A DNA stretch of 64,000 bases from Limnohabitans sp. T6-20 (GTDB lineage Bacteria > Pseudomonadota > Gammaproteobacteria > Burkholderiales > Burkholderiaceae_C), in NCBI RefSeq assembly GCF_003063505.1, contig NZ_NERW01000001.1, positions 132,001-196,000 of the forward strand, in the 5' to 3' direction. Both the position numbers and the translations under genes were made by a program. Positions 9,032 through 20,275 of this stretch are shown here, piece after piece. The number at the start of each line of letters is the position of its first letter. Within the stretch, counting starts at the first letter, position 1. The notes beneath the pieces are model-generated. The model was given only the letters and a program-made list of their open reading frames with translations, had not been told where the DNA came from and searched no databases.

Positions 9032-9891
9032 ACGCCGGGCTCGCCCTCGGGCCGCGTCTTGAAGCGCTTGTGCACCCAGTAATACTGCTCGGGCATGGTG
9101 CGCACCCAGTCGGCCAGCAAGGCGTTCATGCGAACGGTGTCTTGCGCCAAGTCGGCGGTCGGAAAATCCAGCAAGGGCGCGTGGACTTCGATGTCATAAC
9201 CCTGTGGCGTCATGCGCGTGACCACCGGCACGACACGCGCCCCGCCCACTCTTGAAAACCGCGACAAAGAAGGCACGGTGGCGGCTTTTTCGACCCCCAT
9301 GAAGGGCACAAAAATCGACTCCCCTCGGCCAAAGTCCATGTCAGGGGACAAATGCAAAGGCTCGCCCTTCTTGAGTCCCGCCAAAATCTGCCGCACCCCC
9401 TCGTGCCTGAAATAAGGCCTTGCATTGCCCGAACGCTCGCGGCCATGCCGGACCCATGCTTCCACCTTGGGGTTGGACTGTTTGACAAAAATAAACGCCA
9501 CGTTGCGGGGCACACACCAGCCCACCGCCAAGCCACCGGCATCAAGCCCCACAAAATGCGGGGCAAAAACCACCAGCGGACCCGGGGCGGTCAAGGCGTC
9601 CAGCTCGCCCACATACCTCAGTCGGCCACGCGCAACCGCCTCTGGTGCATCCCACAACCATGAACGGTCCAGCACCGATTGTCCAAAGGCCAGAAAGTGG
9701 CGGTAAGCCAGGGCCTCACGCTCGGCCTCGGTCAACTCGGGCATGCACAAGCGCAAATTGACACGGACAATGTGCCTGCGTTTGCGCGCCAAGTGCCACA
9801 ACAACCAGCCCAGCCCGGCCCCCAGCGCCCGCACCCAAGGCAAGGGCAGCCGCGCGATCAAGCGCATGACAGCAATCAGCAAATTCACCAT
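9025..9891 (-). CDS. LpxL/HtrB-family lipid A acyltransferase (second of a tandem pair)
   Basis: A 288-residue inner-membrane acyltransferase of the lauroyl/myristoyl transferase family, which adds secondary acyl chains to Kdo2-lipid IVA. An N-terminal membrane helix with basic flank (WHLARKRRHIVRVNL) precedes the catalytic HX4D motif (APHFVGLDAG, about residue 112), and the family motif PEQYYWVHKRFKTRP lies near the end. It starts 12 bp after the stop of a paralogue on the same strand, so the two form an operon. I do not assign which acyl position each one modifies. Confidence 0.88.
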   Translation of the reverse strand: MVNLLIAVMRLIARLPLPWVRALGAGLGWLLWHLARKRRHIVRVNLRLCMPELTEAEREALAYRHFLAFGQSVLDRSWLWDAPEAVARGRLRYVGELDALTAPGPLVVFAPHFVGLDAGGLAVGWCVPRNVAFIFVKQSNPKVEAWVRHGRERSGNARPYFRHEGVRQILAGLKKGEPLHLSPDMDFGRGESIFVPFMGVEKAATVPSLSRFSRVGGARVVPVVTRMTPQGYDIEVHAPLLDFPTADLAQDTVRMNALLADWVRTMPEQYYWVHKRFKTRPEGEPGVY

Positions 9892-9903
9892 GTGTGCAAC
9901 AGA

Positions 9904-10737
9904 TCAGACCGACGCAGGTCGGGGGTGTTTGTAACGGGCATAGCCCCAGATGTACTGCGATGGGCACTGCAGGATCAGCGACTCCATGGCCTGGTTGATC
10001 TGCACCACGGCGGTGTCCAGATCGTCTGAAAGGGCATGGCCCAGCGCTTGGGTGTGCAAACGGTAACCGCGCCCCCAAGACAAACGCTCACCCCAGATCA
10101 GCACCACCCGGGCACCGGTTTGCAAAGCCAGCCGAGCCGCCAAGGTCATGGTGTATGCCGGTTGGCCAAAAAACGGAGCCCACTGCCCCATGCCCTCTGG
10201 CGGAACCTGGTCAGGCAGCAAGCCCACAGCGCGGCCCGAGCGCAAGGCCTTGATCATTTGCCGAACCCCCGCCAAGGTGGTGGGCACCGCTTCCAGGCCC
10301 GGCCGTTGGCGCGCCAAGCTCATGACCTCCCCCAAACCGGCATGGCGGGCAGGACGGTAGAGCACCGTCAAGGGGCCATGCTGTGCAGAAAAGCGCAGCG
10401 CCAGCGCCTGCGCCGTGATCTCGAAGCAGCCCATGTGCGGCGTCAAAAACAACACGCCTTGACCGCTGGCATAAGCCTCCACGGCAGCGCGGTCATCGGC
10501 CCAAGTCAGAGGTGGCGTGCGGCCCAGCCACAAGCGCGGCAGCTCGGCCGACATGCGCCCGGCCTGCCCCACAGCACGCCACACCGTGCTCCAGCCCAAG
10601 CCCGCCTGGCGCGCATTGTCCAGAAATCGGCGTCGGTACTGGCCCGAAAAACACCAGGCCAGCCAGCCCCCCACGCTGCCCAGCGCGTGCAGGGCCCACA
10701 AAGGCCAACGGGAAAAAAAGCGGAACCAACTCAACAT
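9904..10737 (-). CDS. LpxL/HtrB-family acyltransferase (first of a tandem pair)
   Basis: A 277-residue member of the same family as the next gene. It has an N-terminal hydrophobic segment (WALHALGSVGGWLAW) and the catalytic motif HX4E in the form LTPHMGCFEI near residue 122, then the conserved C-terminal SQYIWGYARYKHPRP. The start at 10737 (MLSWFRFF) is chosen because the upstream extension is Cys-rich and unlike the family. The Glu form of the HX4(D/E) motif distinguishes it from its neighbour (Asp form), so the pair may differ in acyl position or donor; this is inference. Confidence 0.86.
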   Translation of the reverse strand: MLSWFRFFSRWPLWALHALGSVGGWLAWCFSGQYRRRFLDNARQAGLGWSTVWRAVGQAGRMSAELPRLWLGRTPPLTWADDRAAVEAYASGQGVLFLTPHMGCFEITAQALALRFSAQHGPLTVLYRPARHAGLGEVMSLARQRPGLEAVPTTLAGVRQMIKALRSGRAVGLLPDQVPPEGMGQWAPFFGQPAYTMTLAARLALQTGARVVLIWGERLSWGRGYRLHTQALGHALSDDLDTAVVQINQAMESLILQCPSQYIWGYARYKHPRPASV

Positions 10738-10968
10738 GGGGGGTGATTTTGCCCTGAACTGACGCAAGCACCGGCAAGCCGGCACAAAGCAAGAACTGGC
10801 GCACTGGACAAATGCCGCCCCACCCCTCAACCCATCGGGTGTGGCTACCTGTTTTTGTTCACCGCGCTACCGGTTCGCGCCCCGCCATGGCGGCCAAACG
10901 GGTCATAACATTCAAACAGCCCAATCAATTCAAACCCGCCCTTCTGTGGTCACCTTGAGAAATTCCCA
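10738..10968. other. Intergenic region between acyltransferase operon and HTH gene
   Basis: About 230 bp holding the divergent promoters of the acyltransferase pair and the HTH gene. A short palindrome CCGCCATGGCGG is visible near 10884. No confident -10/-35 pair, RNA gene or terminator was found. Confidence 0.4.
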
Positions 10969-11553
10969 ATGAAAAACAGCAACATCAACCAAGCCTACTT
11001 CAGCACCAGCCAAGCCGCCAAAATGTTGGGCCTGTCGGTGGGTACCATCCAGCGCATGGTGGAAAACGGCATCTTCAAGGCCTATGTCACCCAAGGTGGG
11101 CACCGCAGAATCTTGTCGTCGTCCCTCACCCAATATTGCAAACAGCAGGGCTTTTCGAGCCCACAGACCGCCCCCGAAAAGCCGCTGATCTGCATCCTGC
11201 ACGACAGCACGCACCTGCCGCCAGCCTTGGGCCAGTTGGGGCAATGGGACCATGTGAAGGTCATCACCCACCCCCTGGATTTGATGGGCATTGACCAGCA
11301 TGTGGGGACTTTTTTCATCGATGCCCGGATTCCATGGCTGCACGACGCCCCGATTCACCTGCAAGACTCCTTGATGCAAAACGCCCACATCGTGGTCTAC
11401 AACAGCGCTCACTTGCCCTCGGGCAGCCCCCTGCATCTGGCCAAAAAAATCAACTTGTTTGACGGCGACATCAGCACCGATCTGGTTTATGGTTACCTGC
11501 TGGGCAGTGCCCACGAGAGCGACACCGCGACACACCGCCCGACCAGCCAGTAA
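10969..11553 (+). CDS. Helix-turn-helix (excisionase/MerR-type) protein with degenerate C-terminal domain
   Basis: A 194-residue protein. Residues 8-60 form an excisionase/MerR-like winged helix: FSTSQAAKMLGLSVGTIQRM, then GIFKAYVTQGGHRRIL. The C-terminal 120 residues (ICILHDSTHLPPAL onward) have alternating hydrophobic strands that could be a degenerate receiver-like fold, but there is no clear phospho-acceptor site. It sits about 150 bp upstream of groES and may be co-regulated or independent. No function can be assigned beyond probable DNA binding. Confidence 0.7.
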   Translation: MKNSNINQAYFSTSQAAKMLGLSVGTIQRMVENGIFKAYVTQGGHRRILSSSLTQYCKQQGFSSPQTAPEKPLICILHDSTHLPPALGQLGQWDHVKVITHPLDLMGIDQHVGTFFIDARIPWLHDAPIHLQDSLMQNAHIVVYNSAHLPSGSPLHLAKKINLFDGDISTDLVYGYLLGSAHESDTATHRPTSQ

Positions 11554-11567
11554 AAAGCACCGGGCAC

Positions 11568-11595
11568 TTGAAATCAGCTCAAATGCCCTTATCAT
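11568..11595 (+). promoter_or_regulatory. Sigma70-type promoter of groESL
   Basis: TTGAAA (11568-11573), a 16-bp spacer and TATCAT (11590-11595), directly abutting the CIRCE operator. Placement fits the standard groE promoter, in which HrcA binding blocks transcription initiation. Confidence 0.7.
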
Positions 11596-11621
11596 TAGCA
11601 CTCGAAGGCAGCGAGTGCTAA
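11595..11621 (+). promoter_or_regulatory. CIRCE operator (HrcA binding site)
   Basis: A perfect 9-9-9 inverted repeat, TTAGCACTC then nine bases then GAGTGCTAA, identical in both arms to the consensus CIRCE element. It overlaps the -10 box and lies 80 bp before groES, so the operon should be repressed by HrcA and induced by heat. hrcA is not in the window. Confidence 0.95.
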
Positions 11622-11700
11622 CAACACCCTCCTCAGATTTCAGCAGCACCCCTTCAGGTGCTTTTGTTTTTCAACCCTTGTTTCAAATCCAGGAGATTCC

Positions 11701-11988
11701 ATGAAACTGCGTCCTTTGGGCGATCGCGTGATCGTCAAGCGTATCGAAAGCGAAACCAAAACAGCTTCGGGCATCGTGATCCCCGATTCCGCTGCAGAAA
11801 AGCCCGATCAAGGTGAAGTCCTGGCCGTCGGCCCTGGCAAAACCAACGACAAAGGCGAGACCAAGGCCCTGAGCGTCAAAGTCGGCGACCGCGTGTTGTT
11901 CGGCAAGTACAGCGGCCAGACCGTCAAGGTCGAAGGCGACGAGCTGTTGGTCATGAAAGAAGAAGACCTGTTCGCCGTCGTCGAATAA
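11701..11988 (+). CDS. groES: Co-chaperonin GroES
   Basis: A 95-residue 10-kDa chaperonin, the lid of the GroEL folding chamber. It begins [14 protein letters not shown] and contains the mobile-loop region [13 protein letters not shown] that contacts GroEL, ending with the conserved [16 protein letters not shown]. Length is standard. It is 44 bp upstream of groEL and follows a CIRCE-controlled promoter. Confidence 0.98.
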   Translation: MKLRPLGDRVIVKRIESETKTASGIVIPDSAAEKPDQGEVLAVGPGKTNDKGETKALSVKVGDRVLFGKYSGQTVKVEGDELLVMKEEDLFAVVE

Positions 11989-12011
11989 GTCTCTCACCCC
12001 CCATTTTTTAA

Positions 12012-13679
<1,668 letters not shown>

Positions 13680-13727
13680 TTGCCCCGCCGCTTTGCCTGA
13701 GCACTTCGGTGCTCTTGCCCAAAGTCA

Positions 13728-13758
13728 AAAGCCCCGTGAGAAATCACGGGGCTTTTTT
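13728..13758 (+). terminator. Intrinsic terminator of groESL
   Basis: GCCCCGTGA/TCACGGGGC stem with a 4-base loop followed by seven Ts, about 50 bp after the groEL stop. Confidence 0.92.
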
Positions 13759-13800
13759 TCGTCCAGCCCGCACACCACGGTGAGCACTTAAGATCAGGGG

Positions 13801-14199
13801 ATGCGGCGCATTTCATGGTTTTGGGTTCTGGTGATTCTGCTCAAACTGGGTGTGGGCCCGGTCATGGCCATGCCTGCTGCCACGCAGTCGCATCCAACGC
13901 TCCCTGAACAACACACTGCGGTCTTGCCCGCGTGTCATGGCCATGGGGTCACCAGCACTTCGACGACCTCGACAGATGGTCCGTCGTTGGCCCAACCTTC
14001 CCATGACCCCACGTCCAAGGATCCCGCTTCACATGCCCACGGCACTGCGGACAGCGACTGTCATCATTGCTGCGCCGTAGGTCTGGGCTGCTTGATGACC
14101 ATCTGCTCGCACACGGCACCTGCGGCACACGCTGGGTGCATCACGCACGACTGGGAAAGCGCGAGCCTGCGACCCGATTTACGTCCACCCATCGCCTGA
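13801..14199 (+). CDS. Small exported His/Cys-rich protein (CopL/DUF2946-like), probable metal binding
   Basis: A 132-residue protein with a clear N-terminal signal or membrane segment (WFWVLVILLKLGVGPVMAMP) and a mature part rich in His and Cys (ACHGHG, SHAHGTADSDCHHCCAV, CLMTICSH). This composition resembles small periplasmic copper-associated proteins of the CopL/DUF2946 type. It is followed after 100 bp by a cupredoxin fusion protein on the same strand, which supports a copper role. The family call rests on composition and context, not on a firm motif. Confidence 0.6.
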   Translation: MRRISWFWVLVILLKLGVGPVMAMPAATQSHPTLPEQHTAVLPACHGHGVTSTSTTSTDGPSLAQPSHDPTSKDPASHAHGTADSDCHHCCAVGLGCLMTICSHTAPAAHAGCITHDWESASLRPDLRPPIA

Positions 14200-14266
14200 G
14201 ACGAGCCCCGTTCACAACACGCTCCGCGCAGGCCTTGTCTGGCCTGGGCGGCAAATTGGTATGTAG

Positions 14267-14286
14267 GCGCTGGCACAAGCCAGCGC
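14267..14286 (+). repeat. Hairpin between the two candidate copper genes
   Basis: GCGCTGGC and its complement around ACAA, ending 13 bases before the ATG at 14300. There is no T-tract, so it is unlikely to terminate; it could affect translation of the cupredoxin gene. Confidence 0.45.
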
Positions 14287-14299
14287 ATGGATCGCACTC

Positions 14300-15292
14300 A
14301 TGACTGTTTCTTTTCAACTTCATCACGGGGCCATGCTCCTCAAATACTCGGGCATCAGCTTCATTTCTGGTGCCGTGAACCACGGCTTTTTCAGCGGCAC
14401 ACGGTCCTTGTGGACGGCCGCCATTGGCATCGTGCTGTTCGTGCTCGGCGCTTGGCTGGAACACCGCCAGACCGACAACGCCACCGCACCTCGAACCAGC
14501 CTGTTGCAAACATTGGTGCTGGGCTCGCTGCTGTCCATTGGTTTGGGCTTCTTCACGGGCGGCCTGCAGCACTTTCCTGACTCGCCAGCGCGCAGCGCCT
14601 GGGTGGTGCCGCTGGGCTTTTCCGTCTCGGTATTGGCCTTGGCACTCAGCACGTCGCGCGCATGGCAACGTGCAGCCACGGTCTATGTGCTGGTGCTGGG
14701 CTGCGCGGTGAGCGCCAGCAGCTGGGCGGCTTGGCAATGGCTGAGCAGCCACCCGGAATGGGCCGCGACCGGCCATGCGCACGGCGACAACGCGGCCCCT
14801 GCCGATCACCACACGCCCGCAACCGGCAACAGCGCCGGACCGGTAGCGCTGGTGCTCAACCGCAGCATCGCCGTGCAAATGGACGATCAGATGCGTTTCA
14901 CCCCCTCCAACATCCAGGTGCAGGCGGGTGAAACCATTCGCTTTGTGGTGCACAACGCAGGCCGCTCTGCCCATGAAATGGTGCTGGGCAGCGAAGAGGC
15001 CATTGGCCAGCACGCCGAGGCCATGCGCCAAGGTGCCGGGCACGAGGCCGGGCACAGCCACGGCACGGGCGCAGCCATCACCGTGGCAGCTGGGCAAACG
15101 GGTGAACTGCTTGTGCACTTTCCGCAAGCCACCACTTTGCAGATGGCCTGCCTGATCCCGGGTCACTACGAGGCCGGTATGCGCGGAACTGTGACGGTGG
15201 GCAAGGGCTCGGCAGATGCACCGCCCTCCTCTGCACCGGCACCGGCACCGGCACCGGCACCGGCACACGACCATGGGGCACACAAGCACTGA
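14300..15292 (+). CDS. Membrane protein with C-terminal cupredoxin domain
   Basis: A 330-residue two-part protein. Residues 1-155 hold about four or five hydrophobic helices (WTAAIGIVLFVLGAWLE, TLVLGSLLSIGLGFFTGGL, WVVPLGFSVSVLALAL, VYVLVLGCAVSASSWAAW). Residues 190-300 form a plastocyanin-like type 1 copper domain with a full plausible ligand set: His in GRSAHEMVLG, then Cys, His and Met in ACLIPGHYEAGM. The tail is an Ala-Pro repeat encoded by a perfect hexamer array and ends in DHGAHKH. It probably binds copper outside the membrane, with the membrane part as anchor or electron/metal partner. ATG 14333 is an alternative start. Confidence 0.75.
   Translation: MTVSFQLHHGAMLLKYSGISFISGAVNHGFFSGTRSLWTAAIGIVLFVLGAWLEHRQTDNATAPRTSLLQTLVLGSLLSIGLGFFTGGLQHFPDSPARSAWVVPLGFSVSVLALALSTSRAWQRAATVYVLVLGCAVSASSWAAWQWLSSHPEWAATGHAHGDNAAPADHHTPATGNSAGPVALVLNRSIAVQMDDQMRFTPSNIQVQAGETIRFVVHNAGRSAHEMVLGSEEAIGQHAEAMRQGAGHEAGHSHGTGAAITVAAGQTGELLVHFPQATTLQMACLIPGHYEAGMRGTVTVGKGSADAPPSSAPAPAPAPAPAHDHGAHKH
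15233..15262 (+). repeat. Perfect hexanucleotide tandem repeat, five units
   Basis: GCACCG repeated five times, encoding an Ala-Pro stretch before the His-rich end of the cupredoxin protein. The unit is a multiple of three, so slippage would lengthen or shorten the linker without a frameshift. Confidence 0.9.
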
Positions 15293-15420
15293 AAGGCTGC
15301 GGAGCTTCAGTTCCCAGGGCTTGGCAAACCTGGCCCCTTGCCGGTAAATGGGGGCTCAGACCATGGCGACGGCCACAAACCATTGGCCATGCGCCGTTCA
15401 CCATGCTGTGGCCTCCAACA

Positions 15421-15448
15421 AAAAACCGCGAGTGATCGCGGTTTTTTT
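15421..15448. terminator. Bidirectional terminator
   Basis: AAAAACCGCGA/TCGCGGTTTTTTT hairpin between the convergent cupredoxin and J-domain genes, with A and T runs on both sides, so it can serve both strands. Confidence 0.88.
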
Positions 15449-15481
15449 GTGGATGCAGAGGATGGCCCTTGAGGACCAGGC

Positions 15482-15823
15482 TCAAACAAAAGCGTGCAAG
15501 CGTCCGCGCTGATCGTAAGTGGTCAAAAAAGGCTGAACGCTGCGGGCCAACGACCGGCAAGAGGTGACGTGAATCTGGGGGGCGACAAAACGGGGGCGGG
15601 GGGCGCGCTGGCTTTCGTCATAGGCGCGGCGGCTTTCGGGCTTGCTCAACACGTTGTAGGCGTGGTTGATGCGGGCCATCTTCGCGGCCATCAGGGAAGA
15701 GGCGCCGACCTGGCGATCCGGGTGGTAGCGAAGCGCCAGCGCACGGTAAGCGGCGCGGATGACTTCGGGCTCCGCCTGAGGGGTGACGCCGAGTTCGCTG
15801 TAGAGGTCCATGTTCGAGTGCAT
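15482..15823 (-). CDS. Small J-domain protein
   Basis: A protein of about 113 residues, most of it one DnaJ J-domain: MDLYSELGVTPQAEPEVIRA, the HPD motif in RYHPDR, then MARINHAYNVLSKPESRRAYD. The 40 residues after it show no zinc-finger or substrate-binding domain. Such proteins stimulate DnaK in a localised role. The start is uncertain: ATG 15823 (MHSNMDLY) or 15811 (MDLY) are most natural, while a GTG at 15847 is also open. The nearest neighbours are unrelated (cupredoxin, pgi). Confidence 0.8.
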   Translation of the reverse strand: MHSNMDLYSELGVTPQAEPEVIRAAYRALALRYHPDRQVGASSLMAAKMARINHAYNVLSKPESRRAYDESQRAPRPRFVAPQIHVTSCRSLARSVQPFLTTYDQRGRLHAFV

Positions 15824-15979
15824 GGCCAAATCATAAAATATGAACACCTTTAAATTAAATAAAAATGTAATTTAAACGTATCAATTTGTGAAATGCAAAC
15901 TTTAGAACCCGCATTCACAACGGGTCCAACAGACACGAATCCTCCACCAACATGCCCGATTTTGCGCAAGCAAACCGCG

Positions 15980-17515
<1,536 letters not shown>

Positions 17516-17564
17516 AAGGGCTTTCAATGGGTTTGATCTAAAACAGGCTTCTGGTGGTTTTGGC

Positions 17565-17649
17565 ATTCGCGAGCAGGGGCTCGCTCCCACAAGCACCAGG
17601 ACACGGGGAAGGACTTGCACCCTGTGGCAGCGAGCCCCTGCTCGCGAAT
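17565..17649. repeat. Inverted pair of REP-like palindromes between tal and pgi
   Basis: Two copies of one element face each other: ATTCGCGAGCAGGGGCTCGC at 17565 and the complementary GCGAGCCCCTGCTCGCGAAT ending at 17649. Each contains a GCGAGC/GCTCGC stem with a CCCT loop and a GTGG-type flank. The arrangement and sequence are very like the REP pairs of Pseudomonas. A third copy is at 21188-21216. Confidence 0.85.
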
Positions 17650-17696
17650 TTCCGCTTTGGCCCCTGCACGCATTCGGGCACAGATGGCCTACTGCC

Positions 17697-18644
17697 TCAA
17701 ACTTTTTTCATCAAGTCTTCAAGCTTCACGGCATCGGCGCAAAACGCGCGGATGCCTTCGGCCAGTTTTTCGGTGGCCATGGCGTCTTCGTTGAGTGCCA
17801 GGCGGAACGAGGCTTCGTCATAGGCCACGGCAGGCAAGTCCATGGATTTGGCCGCTTGCGCGTCCAACGCCAAGCTCAGCGGTGCATCGCTGGCGGCCAG
17901 CTGGGCCAGCAACTCCGGGCTGATGGTCAGCAAATCGCAACCCGCCAGCGCCGTGATCTGCCCGATGTTGCGAAATGACGCGCCCATGACTTCGGTGGCG
18001 ATGCCGTGCTTTTTGTAGTGGTTGAAGATGGCCCGCACCGACTGCACGCCGGGGTCATTGGCCCCGGCCCTGGCGGCTTCGTCCCACGCTGCGCCGGCGG
18101 TCTTTTTGTACCAGTCGTAAATGCGGCCCACAAAAGGCGAGATGAGTTGCACTTTGGCCTGGCCACAGGCCACCGCCTGGCAAAACGCAAACAGCAGCGT
18201 CAGGTTGCAGCGGATGCCTTCTCGCTCCAGCTCGGCGGCAGCCTGGATGCCTTCCCAGGTCGAGGCGATCTTGATCAGCACACGTTCACGGGCGATGCCC
18301 TGCGCTTCGTACAAGGCCATGATGCGGCGGGCCCGCGCCACGGTGGCGGCGGTGTCAAAACTCAGGCGGGCGTCCACTTCGGTGGACACACGGCCGGGGA
18401 TGGTCTTCAAAATCTCGCAGCCAAAACGCACCAACAGGTGGTCCATCACCACGTCCAGCGGCTGGCCCCGGTGGGCAGCCACGGTTTCGGCCAGCAAGGG
18501 CGCGTATTCGGGCTTTTGCACGGCCTTGAGGATCAAAGACGGGTTGGTGGTCGCGTCTTGCGGCTGAAATTGGGCCAGTTGCTTGAAATCACCGGTGTCT
18601 GCGACCACGGTGGTGAATTGCTTAAGGGCGTCGAGTTGGTTCAT
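17697..18644 (-). CDS. tal: Transaldolase
   Basis: A 315-residue class I transaldolase of the non-oxidative pentose phosphate pathway, exchanging dihydroxyacetone units between sugar phosphates. The N-terminal [10 protein letters not shown] motif and the Schiff-base lysine in [15 protein letters not shown] are present, as is [11 protein letters not shown]. It starts 150 bp from the divergent zwf gene and is followed by pgi. Confidence 0.97.
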   Translation of the reverse strand: MNQLDALKQFTTVVADTGDFKQLAQFQPQDATTNPSLILKAVQKPEYAPLLAETVAAHRGQPLDVVMDHLLVRFGCEILKTIPGRVSTEVDARLSFDTAATVARARRIMALYEAQGIARERVLIKIASTWEGIQAAAELEREGIRCNLTLLFAFCQAVACGQAKVQLISPFVGRIYDWYKKTAGAAWDEAARAGANDPGVQSVRAIFNHYKKHGIATEVMGASFRNIGQITALAGCDLLTISPELLAQLAASDAPLSLALDAQAAKSMDLPAVAYDEASFRLALNEDAMATEKLAEGIRAFCADAVKLEDLMKKV

Positions 18645-18755
18645 GGAAGGTCAGGGTCAAAGCGCGCCAACTGGCTCAGCGCGAACAGGTTGAGTGGGAT
18701 TTCAAAGGCCCATCGGGTGTTTTTTGAAAGCTGGCTTGAATTATCAGTGAAACAA

Positions 18756-18787
18756 AGTTACATTACAAATCAATTTTTCATGTAACT
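18756..18787. promoter_or_regulatory. Inverted repeat in the tal-zwf divergent promoter, candidate HexR operator
   Basis: AGTTACAT, 16 bases, then ATGTAACT, ending 10 bp before the zwf start. A possible zwf promoter is TTGAAT at 18736-18741 with TTACAT at 18758-18763, so the left arm overlaps the -10 box. Because an RpiR/HexR-family gene follows zwf, this is the natural candidate for its binding site. The assignment is inference. Confidence 0.5.
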
Positions 18788-18797
18788 CAAGAACATC

Positions 18798-20261
18798 ATG
18801 GCCTTTGATTTGGTTTTCTTCGGCGGCACGGGCGATCTGGTCTGGCGCAAACTCATGCCCGCACTGTTTCAGGCCTACCGCCACGACACCTTGCCCGAGG
18901 GCGGGCGCATCATCGGTGTGGGCCGCGATGACCTGACGGATGAGCAATACCGCCAGCAAATCCAGTCGCGCTTTGAGCAAGTCGAAGGCGACAAGCGCCC
19001 CAAACCCGAAGAATTCGCCCGCTTTGCCAGCTTGCTGTGCTACGTGCGCATGGACCTGTCCAAGCCCGAAGCCTATGCCGCGTTGTCTGCCCGCTTGGCC
19101 GAGCGCGAGACCAACAACGTGGTGATGTATTTGTCCACCGCGCCCAGCCTGTTCACCACCGTGTGCGAACAACTGGCGGCCAACGGACTGAACACCCCCA
19201 AAACCCGCATCGTGCTCGAAAAACCGCTGGGCCACGATCTGGCCTCCAACCGCTCGATCAACGAAGCGGTGGGCAAGGTCTTCAAAGAGCAGCAGATCTT
19301 CCGCATTGACCACTACCTGGGCAAGCCTGCGGTGCAAAACCTGTTTGCGCTGCGTTTTGGCAATGCCCTGTTTGAGCCCCTGTGGCGGCGCGAACACATC
19401 GCCAACATCCAGATCACCATGGCCGAAGAGCTGGGTGTAGAAAAACGCGGTGGCTTTTACGAAACCACCGGCGCGCTGCGCGACATGGTGCAAAACCACG
19501 CGCTGCAACTGCTGTGCGCCATCGCGATGGAGCCGCCCATCAACGCCCACGCCGACGCGATCCGCGACGAAAAACTCAAGGTGCTGCGCGCCCTGAAACG
19601 CTGGACCCCCGAGACCCTGAGCCAGCATGTGATTCGCGGCCAGTACAGTGCGGGCAATGTCGAAGGCAAAGCCGTGCCGGGTTACCGCGACGAACAGGGC
19701 GTGAGCCCCAGCAGCAGCACCGAGACCTTTGTCGCGCTGCGCACCGAGATCGCCAACTGGCGCTGGGCGGGCGTGCCGTTTTACATCCGCACCGGCAAGC
19801 GCATGGCCTCGCGTGAAGCGCACATTGAGATCAATTTCCGCCAGACACCGCACGAAATTTTCAGGAGCCCGGTGGGCCACGCCAACAAACTGGTGATTCA
19901 CCTGCAACCCAAAGACGGGCTGGAGCTGCACCTGTTTGCCCAGGGCCAGAGCAAGCGCGGCGAAGGCAGCGGCGGGGCCACCCTGAGCCCGGTGCACCTG
20001 GACCTGGACTTTGACAAACGATTTGGCAGCCAGCGCGTGGGCGCTTACGAGCGCTTGTTGCTCGACGTGCTGGACGGCCGCCTGAACCTGTTCGTGCGCA
20101 GCGACGAGCAAGAAGAAGCCTGGCGCTGGGTCGAGCCGATCCTGCAGCACTGGAAAAACGACACCATCGGCCCACGCCCCTACGCCGCAGGCACCTGGGG
20201 GCCGAGCGCCTCCAGCGCCATGATTGCGCGCGACGGCTTTTGCTGGTCCGAAGAAATTTAA
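18798..20261 (+). CDS. zwf: Glucose-6-phosphate 1-dehydrogenase
   Basis: A 487-residue NADP-dependent dehydrogenase that oxidises glucose-6-phosphate to 6-phosphogluconolactone, feeding the Entner-Doudoroff and oxidative pentose phosphate routes. The nucleotide-binding motif is FFGGTGDLVWRKLMPALF (residues 7-24) and the active-site motif is RIDHYLGKPAVQN near residue 170. It is full length. The gene lies 14 bp upstream of hexR, an arrangement also known from pseudomonads, and diverges from tal. Confidence 0.97.
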   Translation: MAFDLVFFGGTGDLVWRKLMPALFQAYRHDTLPEGGRIIGVGRDDLTDEQYRQQIQSRFEQVEGDKRPKPEEFARFASLLCYVRMDLSKPEAYAALSARLAERETNNVVMYLSTAPSLFTTVCEQLAANGLNTPKTRIVLEKPLGHDLASNRSINEAVGKVFKEQQIFRIDHYLGKPAVQNLFALRFGNALFEPLWRREHIANIQITMAEELGVEKRGGFYETTGALRDMVQNHALQLLCAIAMEPPINAHADAIRDEKLKVLRALKRWTPETLSQHVIRGQYSAGNVEGKAVPGYRDEQGVSPSSSTETFVALRTEIANWRWAGVPFYIRTGKRMASREAHIEINFRQTPHEIFRSPVGHANKLVIHLQPKDGLELHLFAQGQSKRGEGSGGATLSPVHLDLDFDKRFGSQRVGAYERLLLDVLDGRLNLFVRSDEQEEAWRWVEPILQHWKNDTIGPRPYAAGTWGPSASSAMIARDGFCWSEEI

Positions 20262-20275
20262 ACCGGAGACACTCC

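Noticed and set aside
18744..20150. 468-codon frame opposite zwf
   Set aside because: Antisense to zwf, which has complete dehydrogenase motifs.
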